A stretch of 8,575 bases of DNA from Bacteroidales bacterium UBA2861. Lineage in GTDB: Bacteria; Bacteroidota; Bacteroidia; Bacteroidales; UBA932. The translations under genes and the position numbers were made by a program. How positions within the stretch are numbered: the stretch's first letter is position 1; each line of letters begins with the position of its first letter. Positions 1-7,107 of this stretch are shown in pieces. The notes below the pieces were generated by a model. It was given only the letters and a program-made list of their open reading frames with translations. It ran no database searches and had not been told where the DNA came from. The DNA is taken from the NCBI GenBank assembly GCA_002350615.1, contig DEFD01000031.1, forward strand, positions 113,377 to 121,951, written 5' to 3'.

Positions 1-784
1 GATCTACGAGTTCATAGTCCGAATAAAGCCAGTAACGGCACCACCAGTATCCGAAAGCGTATTTCGGGGGGATGGGAATACGGCCGGCAATTTTGGTAAA
101 GTCAGCCAGTGCCTCCTTGTACTCATGCCCGTAAGCGAAGAAGTAAAGGTCCTGCCGCTTGCCCGCGGGCCTGTTCTCCACCCAATATTTCCAGTCCGTA
201 TCCACAGGTACGAATACCTGGCGGGCGCTTTCGTCCAGGACGGCCCAGCCGTCACGGGAAATAACACCCTTGTCGAAAGGTTCCCGGGTATAGCTGTCAC
301 CGTCTTCTGCCCACTCGCGGTTCTTGAATTTATGGATATAATCAAAGCGGTCCAGGGTTCTGGCGGTGCCCTGCAGATTGCCTGAATCGTCATCTCCGTA
401 TTTCCAGCTCACTTTTCTGACGCCTTTTCTGGCGTGGCTGTCCTTCATTTCGAAAGAAACAGAAAGATTGGCCTGGTTGAATTCCTCCTGGCCGGTATAG
501 CTGAGAGTCATGGATGCCGTGCGGATGGAAATCTTCTTTCCGCTCCTGCTGACCTTGAAATCCGGAACGGGCAGGTTCCTGTTCACGATGCCGAGACTTG
601 CCCTGTCTTCGAAAACGCCGTCTTCGGCCCATTCCATGCGCACGAGCCGTGGAGTCAGTACGGTAAAACGCGCCTTCCCGAAGACCACTTCGGCTTTGGA
701 ATCGGCTTTGGGGTGAAACTCTTCCTGCGCGGCTGCCGGAAAGGCAAGGCAGACAAGTGCTGCATATACAAACAACTTTCTCAT
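1..784 (-). CDS. Glycoside hydrolase family 31 protein (alpha-glucosidase/xylosidase type), secreted, C-terminus cut by window edge
   Basis: The first 261 residues are visible; the gene continues past base 1. Residues 1-20 are a signal peptide (MRKL, a hydrophobic stretch, then AFPAAAQ), so the protein is exported, probably to the periplasm. The N-terminal GH31 beta-sandwich is recognisable from LTPRLVRMEW (43-52) followed by FEDRAS (58-63), from NLQGTARTLD (136-145), and from GVISRDGWAVLD (173-184). Residues 212-222 (DLYFFAYGHEY) and 236-256 (ending FGYWWCRYWLYSD) lead into the catalytic barrel, including an aromatic substrate-site stretch typical of the family. The catalytic aspartates lie beyond the window, so substrate (alpha-glucoside, alpha-xyloside or other) cannot be told. 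The start follows the upstream phosphodiesterase stop by 2 bases, which supports co-transcription. There is no clear Shine-Dalgarno sequence. Family assignment is confident; specificity is unknown. Confidence 0.9.
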   Translation of the reverse strand, partial: MRKLFVYAALVCLAFPAAAQEEFHPKADSKAEVVFGKARFTVLTPRLVRMEWAEDGVFEDRASLGIVNRNLPVPDFKVSRSGKKISIRTASMTLSYTGQEEFNQANLSVSFEMKDSHARKGVRKVSWKYGDDDSGNLQGTARTLDRFDYIHKFKNREWAEDGDSYTREPFDKGVISRDGWAVLDESARQVFVPVDTDWKYWVENRPAGKRQDLYFFAYGHEYKEALADFTKIAGRIPIPPKYAFGYWWCRYWLYSDYELVD

Positions 785-786
785 TA

Positions 787-1620
787 TCAGTCAAGTTTAA
801 ACTCTTTTTCTCCAAGTATTTCGCGGGTGAGGAGCGGCTCGTTGGTGGTGATGGCGTCGATGCCCCAGTCTATGAGCTGCCTGATATGCTCCGCTTTATT
901 GATTGTCCAGGAATTCGTACTCATGCCAAGTTTGTGGGCTTCCTTGATCCACTGAGGAGCGGCATAGACTTCCTTCCTTTCATAATCGAATCCGTTGATC
1001 CCGGTCTGTGCGAGCTGTTCAGGAGGTATTTCGCCATTGAGATATTGCACGACGAACTTGGGATATTCCCTTGCGATCTTGTCGCACATCCTTTTGCTGA
1101 AGGAAATGAAAATCACCCTTGATGGAGTAAAGAGTCCGTGCGCTTTCAGGGCGGCTACGGTCTTGTCAACCAGCTCTATTTCCTTTTCGGGATAATAATG
1201 CTTCTTCAGCTCGCAAACCAGTATGGTCTTGTCGCTCTTTTCCCCCTGGGTGAGGTACTCGTCGAGAGTGGGGATCTTTTCTCCGTTGGGAAGCCTGTAG
1301 CTGTCCCAGTGGGATGCGTCCACGGTATCGATCCTCTCTTTTTTGATTTTATCGTCATGAAAAACCAGAATCTGCCCGTCAGCGGTAAGGTGCAAGTCGA
1401 ATTCGCTGCCCCAGAGGCCGAGCTTCTGTGCATAGGCGAGGGAAGCGATGGAATTCTGGGAGAATCCCGCCTCCTCGTACTTCCAGGCGCCGCGGTGCGC
1501 TACAATGGCCGTTTTACCGTTCTGCCTGACTGCGGGAAATTTCTGTTTGCATGATGAAAAACCGACGATGGAAAAGATTGTCGCGGCAAATGCCGCCAAA
1601 AGGGTAATTTTACGTGTCAT
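787..1620 (-). CDS. Glycerophosphodiester phosphodiesterase (GDPD family), predicted lipoprotein
   Basis: This 277-residue protein should hydrolyse glycerophosphodiesters, the deacylated headgroups of phospholipids, to glycerol 3-phosphate and an alcohol. The N-terminus has a charged start (MTRK), a hydrophobic stretch and a lipobox-like GFSSC with Cys24, so it is probably a lipid-anchored envelope protein. The GDPD catalytic set is intact: HRG at 42-44, E73 and D75 in EFDLHLTADG, HD at 88-89, and E137 in CELKK. By comparison with the family, H42 and H88 are the acid/base pair and E73, D75 and E137 bind the metal. The usual P-E-N segment after HRG reads S-Q-N here (residues 54-56), keeping the Asn. 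The C-terminal SWTIN (237-241) and GIDAITTNEP (253-262) are also typical. It is the first gene of the minus-strand pair, 2 bases ahead of the GH31 gene, with a candidate promoter just upstream. Exact substrate is not shown. Confidence 0.93.
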   Translation of the reverse strand: MTRKITLLAAFAATIFSIVGFSSCKQKFPAVRQNGKTAIVAHRGAWKYEEAGFSQNSIASLAYAQKLGLWGSEFDLHLTADGQILVFHDDKIKKERIDTVDASHWDSYRLPNGEKIPTLDEYLTQGEKSDKTILVCELKKHYYPEKEIELVDKTVAALKAHGLFTPSRVIFISFSKRMCDKIAREYPKFVVQYLNGEIPPEQLAQTGINGFDYERKEVYAAPQWIKEAHKLGMSTNSWTINKAEHIRQLIDWGIDAITTNEPLLTREILGEKEFKLD

Positions 1621-1644
1621 GTCATTATGCTTTTAAGCTGAACA

Positions 1645-1652
1645 CAAATATA
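1645..1652 (-). promoter_or_regulatory. Candidate Bacteroidota -7 promoter element for the GDPD-GH31 pair
   Basis: Read on the minus strand the bases are TATATTTG, an exact match to the TAnnTTTG -7 consensus of the phylum's primary sigma factor. The element ends 24 nt before the GDPD ATG, implying a short leader of about 20 nt. I do not see a good TTTG -33 element at the expected distance, so strength is uncertain. Confidence 0.55.
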
Positions 1653-1666
1653 TGAAGAATTTTGCT

Positions 1667-1674
1667 TAAATTTG
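1667..1674 (+). promoter_or_regulatory. Candidate Bacteroidota -7 promoter element for the pgi operon
   Basis: TAAATTTG matches the TAnnTTTG -7 consensus exactly and ends 24 nt before the pgi start codon. No convincing TTTG -33 element is visible about 19-21 bases upstream. The expected -33 position would fall on or next to the -7 element of the opposite promoter, so the two promoters may interfere. It is the only obvious promoter candidate I found for the seven-gene plus-strand cluster. Confidence 0.55.
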
Positions 1675-1698
1675 CTATCCCTAAAATAAGAAGGTATT

Positions 1699-3027
1699 AT
1701 GGTTAAAGTGAATCTTGGAGGCTGTTCCTCCTTTGTGAAAGAATCTGATTACAAACTTTATCTGGGAAAGGCTCTGGACGCTTTCGACGTCCTGGAAAGT
1801 GAAACGGGTGCGGGAAATGATTTCCTCGGATGGAAAACGCTCCCGATCGACACTCCCGAAAGCCTGATTGCAGAATGCGAAGCGGTTCGCGACGACTGGA
1901 AATCACAGGGCATCGACCTTGCGGTAGTAATAGGCATCGGTGGCTCATATCTCGGTGCAAGATGCGCCATAGAGGCCCTCAGCCATCAGTTTATCAGTCC
2001 TGAAGGGGCAATCAAGGTGGTATTTGCCGGTAACAACCTCAGCGAGGAATATCTCGCCGAACTCATGGACCTCGTGAAACAGCGCAATGCGGCCTGTGTC
2101 GTCATATCCAAGAGCGGTACTACCACGGAGCCGGCAGTTGCATTCCGCATCGTAAAGGAGTATCTTGAAAAAAAATATGGAAAAGAAGCGGCTGCCAACA
2201 GGATAGTGGCCATCACCGACGCCCATAAGGGTGCCCTCAAGACGCTTGCCACCCAGGAAGGCTACCGCAGTTTCGTGGTGCCCGACAATGTAGGAGGCCG
2301 TTTCAGCGTGCTCACCCCGGTAGGACTTCTTCCCATCGTCCTGGCAGGTTTCGACGTCCGGACCATGCTGAAAGGGGCTGCCGACGAGCGTGAAGCCCTT
2401 CTGTCGAAAACGGAGGAGAATCCTGCGGTGCAGTACGCCGCAATGCGCAATCTGCTTTATTCCGTCCTTGGAAAGAAGGTTGAAGTCCTGGTTTCCTACA
2501 ATCCCAAGTTCCAGTATCTCGGTGAATGGTGGAAACAGCTCTACGGAGAATCCGAAGGCAAGGAAGGCAAAGGCATTTTCCCTGCCAGCGTCAATTTCAC
2601 CACCGACCTGCATTCAATGGGACAGTTCATCCAGGACGGGGACCGTGTAATGTTCGAGACAGTCGTCAACGTGGAAAAATCCCGCAGGGAGGTCGTGATA
2701 GGCAGCGATCCCCAGAACCTCGACCAGCTCAATTATCTCGCTGGCAAGAGGGTGGAACACTGCAATGCGATGGCCCAGCTCGGTACTAAACTCGCCCATA
2801 TCGACGGCGGGGTGCCTCAGCTTGAGGTGTCCGTCAGCCAGATAGATGAATACAATCTTGGCGCGATTTTCTATTTCTTCGAATTCGCCTGCGGCATATC
2901 CGCCTATGTGCTGGGAATCAATCCTTTCAACCAGCCCGGTGTGGAGGCCTACAAGAAGAATATGTTCGCGCTTCTCCGCAAGCCCGGATATGAGGCCCAG
3001 ACAGAAGAAATCCTCAAAAGGATATAA
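1699..3027 (+). CDS. pgi: Glucose-6-phosphate isomerase
   Basis: This 442-residue cytoplasmic enzyme interconverts glucose 6-phosphate and fructose 6-phosphate in glycolysis and gluconeogenesis. Length fits the short bacterial form rather than the roughly 550-residue E. coli type. Visible motifs in order: GIGGS (79-83) and SKSGTTTE (137-144), which hold the sugar phosphate; the first family signature DNVGGRFSVLTPVG (196-209) with R201; GESEGK (283-288) with the likely catalytic Glu; LHSMGQ (304-309) with the conserved His; and the second signature GINPFNQPGVEAYKK (406-420) with the terminal catalytic-site Lys. The start is preceded by AAGAAGG at 1688-1694, a modest ribosome binding site. It is the first gene of the plus-strand cluster, 4 bases ahead of the DUF3467 gene. 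Nothing is missing or unusual. Confidence 0.98.
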   Translation: MVKVNLGGCSSFVKESDYKLYLGKALDAFDVLESETGAGNDFLGWKTLPIDTPESLIAECEAVRDDWKSQGIDLAVVIGIGGSYLGARCAIEALSHQFISPEGAIKVVFAGNNLSEEYLAELMDLVKQRNAACVVISKSGTTTEPAVAFRIVKEYLEKKYGKEAAANRIVAITDAHKGALKTLATQEGYRSFVVPDNVGGRFSVLTPVGLLPIVLAGFDVRTMLKGAADEREALLSKTEENPAVQYAAMRNLLYSVLGKKVEVLVSYNPKFQYLGEWWKQLYGESEGKEGKGIFPASVNFTTDLHSMGQFIQDGDRVMFETVVNVEKSRREVVIGSDPQNLDQLNYLAGKRVEHCNAMAQLGTKLAHIDGGVPQLEVSVSQIDEYNLGAIFYFFEFACGISAYVLGINPFNQPGVEAYKKNMFALLRKPGYEAQTEEILKRI

Positions 3028-3031
3028 TAAG

Positions 3032-3343
3032 ATGGAAGAAAAAAAAGTCAATCTGAATCTCGATCCCGCCATAGCCGGCGGGTCGTATGCCAATCTTGCC
3101 ATTATATCACACTCCCGCAGCGAGTTCACCCTGGATTTCGCCAGTACGCTACCCGGGATGCCCGGTCCCCGTATCAACAACAGGATCGTGATGACCCCCG
3201 AACATGCCAAGAGGCTGCTTAACGCTCTGGCGGAGAATGTCTCCAGGTACGAGTCCCATTTCGGCCAGATACGCCTTGACGAGGGGCAGGGGAACACCTT
3301 CAATCTCGGAGACCTGATCCAGGGAGGAGGAACGAGATCGTAA
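3032..3343 (+). CDS. DUF3467 family protein, function unknown
   Basis: A 103-residue protein recognisable as DUF3467 from SYANLAIISHSRSEFTLDF (18-36) and from RIVMTPEHAKRLLNALAENV (52-71). These match the family pattern of a short beta-rich segment followed by a helix beginning PEHAK. No signal peptide or membrane segment is visible, so it is probably cytoplasmic. The family is widespread in Bacteroidota, but I know of no established function. The reading frame stays open upstream to 2846 inside pgi. I chose the ATG at 3032 because family homology begins just after it, it follows the pgi stop by 4 bases, and an AAAAGGA ribosome binding site sits 9 nt upstream (3016-3022). Its TAA overlaps the next ATG by one base (TAATG), suggesting translational coupling. 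The C-terminus is glycine-rich (GGGTRS). Confidence 0.9.
   Translation: MEEKKVNLNLDPAIAGGSYANLAIISHSRSEFTLDFASTLPGMPGPRINNRIVMTPEHAKRLLNALAENVSRYESHFGQIRLDEGQGNTFNLGDLIQGGGTRS
3325..3330 (+). promoter_or_regulatory. Strong Shine-Dalgarno sequence for the kdsC-type gene
   Basis: AGGAGG is a perfect match to the anti-Shine-Dalgarno core. It lies inside the glycine codons at the end of the DUF3467 gene, 12 nt before the ATG at 3343. The spacing is slightly long. Most other starts in this window lack such a site. Confidence 0.5.
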
Positions 3344-3867
3344 TGGCGGACTGGAAAAAGATAAAGGCGATTACGCTTGACGTGGACGGTGTCATGACCG
3401 ACGGATGCCTCGTCGCATTCGACGATCATGAGATGGTGCGCGTCTTCAATGCGAAAGACAGTTTCGCCATACGCGTCGCCCTGATGCGCGGCATAAAGTT
3501 CGCGGTTTTCAGCGGAGGGGAGACGGAAGGCGTGCGTTTCCGCTTCATCACCTGCGGCCTCGATCCCGAAGACATCCACCTTGGATGCAGGGGTAAAATC
3601 AAGGTTTTCAGAGAGTTCTGTGAAAAATACGGACTCGGTGAAGACGAGGTCCTTTACATAGGCGACGATATTCCGGATCTGCCCGTAATCAAGGCGGCCG
3701 GAATCGGCGCCGCGCCTGCGGATGCGGCGGAAGATGTCGTCAATGCGGCATCTTACGTTTGCAAGGCAGGCGGAGGCAGGGGCTGCGTGAGGGAAGTGAT
3801 AGAAAAGGTGCTCCGCGCGCAGGGGCTGTGGTACTTTGACGAGGACGAATTCTCGAAGATATTCTAG
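3343..3867 (+). CDS. kdsC: HAD-superfamily phosphatase, probable 3-deoxy-D-manno-octulosonate 8-phosphate phosphatase (KdsC type)
   Basis: This 174-residue cytoplasmic enzyme probably removes phosphate from KDO 8-phosphate to give KDO, the sugar linking lipid A to the LPS core. It is a cap-less (type C0) HAD phosphatase. Motif I is LDVDGVMTDG (12-21), with D13 as nucleophile and D15 as acid/base. Motif II is the Ser of VFSGG (55-59), the motif III Lys lies in CRGKIK (82-87), and motif IV is GDDIPDLP (107-114). The tail VIEKVLRAQGLW (152-163) matches Bacteroides KdsC proteins as I remember them; a short acidic extension follows. The start overlaps the DUF3467 stop by one base, and maf follows after 3 bases. 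The main alternative is the closely related KDN 9-phosphate phosphatase known from Bacteroides. The residues after motif II (GGETE, 58-62) differ from the GGRTE I remember in relatives, so substrate is less certain than family. Confidence 0.88.
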   Translation: MADWKKIKAITLDVDGVMTDGCLVAFDDHEMVRVFNAKDSFAIRVALMRGIKFAVFSGGETEGVRFRFITCGLDPEDIHLGCRGKIKVFREFCEKYGLGEDEVLYIGDDIPDLPVIKAAGIGAAPADAAEDVVNAASYVCKAGGGRGCVREVIEKVLRAQGLWYFDEDEFSKIF

Positions 3868-3870
3868 TCC

Positions 3871-4458
3871 ATGGATTTGAAAGGGAAGAAAGTGATCCTT
3901 GCAAGCAATTCGCCGAGAAGACGCGAGTTGCTTAAGGGGCTTGATGTTGATTTTGAAATAGATACCCGTAATAACTTCGAGGAATCCTTTAGCGATGATA
4001 CGCCTCATCCCGAGGTGCCTTCCCTGATGTCCAGGGGAAAGTCGCACGGTTTTCACCGTCCGCTTCTGGACAACGAAATCCTCATCACCTCCGATACCAT
4101 GGTCCTCCTGGACAAGATTATCCTTGGAAAGCCGCACAGCAGGGAAGAAGCGGTGAAAATGCTGAAAACCCTTTCAGGAAGGACACACGAGGTTATAACC
4201 GCCGTGACTTTCCGGGACGGAGCCGGTCATGAAGAGACGTTCACGGACTCCACCGACGTAAGTTTCGGGATACTCTCGGACGAACAGATTGATTACTACA
4301 TAGACAGATATAAACCTTTTGACAAAGCCGGCAGCTACGGCGTCCAGGAGTGGATAGGCTATGTCGCCATCGAAGGAATCAGGGGCTCCTTCTACAATGT
4401 CATGGGATTCCCGGTCCACAAGGTTTATGAATGCCTGAACAGATTTGTAAATTATTAA
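3871..4458 (+). CDS. maf: Maf-family nucleoside triphosphate pyrophosphatase
   Basis: This 195-residue protein belongs to the Maf/YhdE family. These cytoplasmic enzymes hydrolyse dTTP, UTP or modified nucleotides to the monophosphate and pyrophosphate, and overexpression of some members blocks septation. The signature LASNSPRRRELL (10-21) forms the phosphate-binding loop. SDTMV (74-78) carries the likely catalytic Asp75; relatives more often have ADT. LGKP (85-88), LSGRTHEV (101-108) and DKAGSYGVQE (151-160) complete the family pattern. Length is normal. The gene starts 3 bases after the kdsC-type gene and ends 10 bases before valS, with no visible ribosome binding site, so it probably depends on translation of its upstream neighbour. 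Which nucleotide it prefers cannot be read from the sequence. Confidence 0.95.
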   Translation: MDLKGKKVILASNSPRRRELLKGLDVDFEIDTRNNFEESFSDDTPHPEVPSLMSRGKSHGFHRPLLDNEILITSDTMVLLDKIILGKPHSREEAVKMLKTLSGRTHEVITAVTFRDGAGHEETFTDSTDVSFGILSDEQIDYYIDRYKPFDKAGSYGVQEWIGYVAIEGIRGSFYNVMGFPVHKVYECLNRFVNY

Positions 4459-4468
4459 ACATCAGAAT

Positions 4469-7105
4469 ATGCAACTCAGCGCCAAGTACAACCCCGCGGA
4501 AGTGGAAGACAAGTGGTATTCCTATTGGATCAAGAACCGCTGTTTCCATTCCGAACCGGACAACAGGGAAGCTTATACCATCGTTATTCCGCCACCCAAT
4601 GTGACGGGAATCCTGCACATGGGCCATGTGCTCAACAACACGCTCAATGACGTTCTCACCCGCAAGGCCCGCATGGACGGCAAAAACGCCTGCTGGGTTC
4701 CCGGAACCGACCATGCCTCCATCGCCACCGAGAACAAGGTGGTGGCCCGTCTGAAGGAACGTGGCATCCGCAAGGAGGATATAGGCAGGGAAGAGTTCCT
4801 GAAATACGCCTGGGAATGGAAGGAAGAGCACGGCGGGATCATTCTCGAGCAGTTGCGCAAACTCGGAGCTTCCTGCGACTGGGACCGTACGAAATTCACT
4901 ATGGAGCCTGCTCTCAGCAAGGCGGTCATAGATACTTTCGTATATTTCTACAAAAAAGGTCTCATCTACCGCGGAGTCCGTATGGTAAACTGGGATCCGG
5001 AAGGCCTTACAGCTGTAAGTGATGAAGAGGTAATCCACAGAGATACAAAGAGTCACTTCTATCACCTGAAGTATTACATCAGCGATGGCAATGGCAATCC
5101 CACCGATGATTACCTCGTGATAGCCACAACCCGTCCGGAGACGATAATGGCCGATGCGGCGATATGCGTCAACCCTAAGGACGAAAGGCATTTCCGTCTT
5201 CACGGGAAGAAGGTTCTGATACCTCTTATCAACCGGGAAATCCCGGTGATCGAGGATGATTACGTCGAAATGGACTTCGGTACTGGCTGCCTCAAGGTGA
5301 CCCCGGCGCACGATGCCCACGACTACGAAATCGGGCTTCGCCATAATCTTCCGGTCATGGACATCATCGACGATCACGGCCGCCTGAATGAAAATGCGCA
5401 GATCCTTATAGGGGAGGATCGTTTCGTTGCGAGGAAGAAGATTGTCGGAATGCTCGAAGAAGCCGGCAACCTCGTGAAGGTAGAAGAGTATGTTTCCCCT
5501 GTGGGATATTCAGAAAGGACCAACGCAGTCATCGAGCCGAAACTCAGCACACAGTGGTTCCTCAAGATGGAGGAACTCGCCTCCAAGGCACTTGAAAGCG
5601 TGGAAAGCGGCAAGGTGAAGCTGATTCCGGACAAGTACCGTTCAACCTACCGCCACTGGATGGAGAACGTGCACGACTGGTGCATCTCCCGCCAACTCTG
5701 GTGGGGACAGCGAATCCCGGCCTGGTATCTTCCCGACGGCTCTTTCGTCGTGGAGCCCGATGAGGAATCCGCGCTCAAGGCCGCACAGGCCATCAATCCC
5801 GGCTTGAAGGCGGAAGACCTCAGGCAGGATGACGATGTCCTCGACACCTGGTTCAGCAGCTGGCTGTGGCCAATCAGCGTCTTCGATGCCGGACGTCCCG
5901 GCAACCCGGACCACAAGCCCAACAGGGACCTTTCATATTACTATCCTACCAACGACCTTGTCACGGGACCGGACATCCTCTTTTTCTGGGTGGCACGTAT
6001 GATCATGGCGGGGAACGAGTTCATGGGAGATGTTCCTTTCCGCAATGTCTATCTCACAGGTATCGTGAGGGATAAACTTGGCAGGAAAATGAGCAAGACC
6101 CTGGGGAACAGCCCCGACCCTCTTGATCTCATCAAGAAATATGGGGCCGACGCGGTCCGCATCGGCATGCTCCTGTGTTCTTCCGCCGGCAACGATATCT
6201 TCTATGACGAGTCCCAGATAGAACAGGGACGCAATTTCTGCGGAAAGATATGGAACGCCTGGCGCCTTGTGAGCGGCTGGAATGTCGATCCTGACGCCAA
6301 GCAGGATGAAACGGGCAGGGTCGCCGTCAAATGGTTCGACAATCTTCTCAGCAAGACCATTTGCGAAGTGGAGGACCATTATTCGAAATTCCGCATTTCC
6401 GACGCCCTGATGGCAATCTACAAGCTTTTCTGGGACGACTTCTGCAGCTGGTATCTCGAACTCGTGAAACCGGGCTCGGGCAGAGCCATCGATCCTCTGA
6501 CCTACGAAGCCAGCGTGGATTTCTTTGAGAAACTCCTGAAGCTTATCCATCCTGTCATGCCTTTCATCACGGAAGAACTCTGGCATGCGATGGGCGAGAG
6601 GCGTGAAGGCGAAACCATAATGTTCGAACGCAGCCCGAAGGCAGGTCCGTACGATGCGGCATTCCTTTCCGCATTCGACACGGTACGCGGCCTGGTCATG
6701 GGCCTGCGCTCGCTTCGCCAGCAGAACGGTGTCTCTCCTAAAGACAGGCTGGACCTCTACCTCGAAGGAGCGGATTCGCTGCAGGAACTTTTCCCTGTCC
6801 TGGACAAGCTCGGCAACGTTCAGGTGCAAGCGGGTGCCGCCGAAGGCGCTTCCGCCTCTTTCATCAGCGGTACGGTCAAGGCTTCCGTCCCTATGGGAGA
6901 CTATGTGAATGTGGAAGAGGAACGCCGGAAACTCGAAGCCGAACTCGAACATCAGAAGTCTTTCCTCGAAGGTGTCAGGAGAAAACTGTCCAACGAAAAA
7001 TTCGTTTCAAACGCTCCCGAGGCAGTGGTCGCATCGGAGAGGAAGAAGGAATCCGATGCCCTTGCGAGGATTAAGGCAATTGAAGAATCCCTGAAATCGC
7101 TGTAG
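4469..7105 (+). CDS. valS: Valine--tRNA ligase
   Basis: This 878-residue class I aminoacyl-tRNA synthetase attaches valine to tRNA-Val using ATP. The HIGH motif appears as HMGH (50-53) within PPPNVTGILHMGH. The CP1 editing domain, which clears mischarged threonine, starts near TTRPET (220-225). The core continues with HDWCISRQLWWGQRIPAW (402-419) and DTWFSS (459-464). The KMSKS loop reads KMSKT (540-544) in LGRKMSKTLGN. The YYPTNDLVTGPDILFFW segment before it identifies ValRS rather than IleRS. The anticodon-binding helical domain follows. The C-terminal residues 815-878 are rich in Glu, Lys and Leu and form the expected ValRS coiled-coil arm that contacts the tRNA. Length is normal and all motifs are present. 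It lies 10 bases after maf and 2 before the thioesterase gene, with no clear ribosome binding site or leader that could act as a T-box or attenuator. Confidence 0.99.
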   Translation: MQLSAKYNPAEVEDKWYSYWIKNRCFHSEPDNREAYTIVIPPPNVTGILHMGHVLNNTLNDVLTRKARMDGKNACWVPGTDHASIATENKVVARLKERGIRKEDIGREEFLKYAWEWKEEHGGIILEQLRKLGASCDWDRTKFTMEPALSKAVIDTFVYFYKKGLIYRGVRMVNWDPEGLTAVSDEEVIHRDTKSHFYHLKYYISDGNGNPTDDYLVIATTRPETIMADAAICVNPKDERHFRLHGKKVLIPLINREIPVIEDDYVEMDFGTGCLKVTPAHDAHDYEIGLRHNLPVMDIIDDHGRLNENAQILIGEDRFVARKKIVGMLEEAGNLVKVEEYVSPVGYSERTNAVIEPKLSTQWFLKMEELASKALESVESGKVKLIPDKYRSTYRHWMENVHDWCISRQLWWGQRIPAWYLPDGSFVVEPDEESALKAAQAINPGLKAEDLRQDDDVLDTWFSSWLWPISVFDAGRPGNPDHKPNRDLSYYYPTNDLVTGPDILFFWVARMIMAGNEFMGDVPFRNVYLTGIVRDKLGRKMSKTLGNSPDPLDLIKKYGADAVRIGMLLCSSAGNDIFYDESQIEQGRNFCGKIWNAWRLVSGWNVDPDAKQDETGRVAVKWFDNLLSKTICEVEDHYSKFRISDALMAIYKLFWDDFCSWYLELVKPGSGRAIDPLTYEASVDFFEKLLKLIHPVMPFITEELWHAMGERREGETIMFERSPKAGPYDAAFLSAFDTVRGLVMGLRSLRQQNGVSPKDRLDLYLEGADSLQELFPVLDKLGNVQVQAGAAEGASASFISGTVKASVPMGDYVNVEEERRKLEAELEHQKSFLEGVRRKLSNEKFVSNAPEAVVASERKKESDALARIKAIEESLKSL

Positions 7106-7107
7106 CC

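Noticed and set aside
1..4. Window begins with GATC, as a Sau3AI clone end would
   Set aside because: A four-base match at one end is weak, and nothing else suggests a cloning junction.
390..955. Open frames of 141 and 173 codons on both strands at the GH31/GDPD junction
   Set aside because: The GH31 N-terminal domain and the GDPD C-terminus account for this stretch in other frames. The overlapping frames have low-complexity, non-homologous translations.
1632..1670. Seven-base inverted repeat TTTAAGC / GCTTAAA in the divergent intergenic region
   Set aside because: It could be an operator, but a 7-base match with a 25-base spacer in AT-rich sequence is plausible by chance, and no regulator gene is nearby.
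2846..3031. Upstream extension of the DUF3467 frame into pgi
   Set aside because: The frame is open, but DUF3467 similarity begins after the ATG at 3032, which has a ribosome binding site. The extension overlaps conserved pgi codons.
2614..4137. Open reading frame of 507 codons on the minus strand
   Set aside because: It lies opposite pgi, DUF3467, kdsC and maf, all with clear family motifs. Its translation shows no recognisable domain and changes character across the genes it mirrors. It is explained by codon usage on the plus strand.
4400..5377. Minus-strand open frame of 325 codons opposite the start of valS
   Set aside because: It is antisense to the HIGH motif and editing-domain region of valS, has no recognisable motif, and no promoter or ribosome binding site was seen.
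5933..6952. Minus-strand open frame of 339 codons opposite the end of valS
   Set aside because: It is a shadow of the valS coding frame with no family resemblance.
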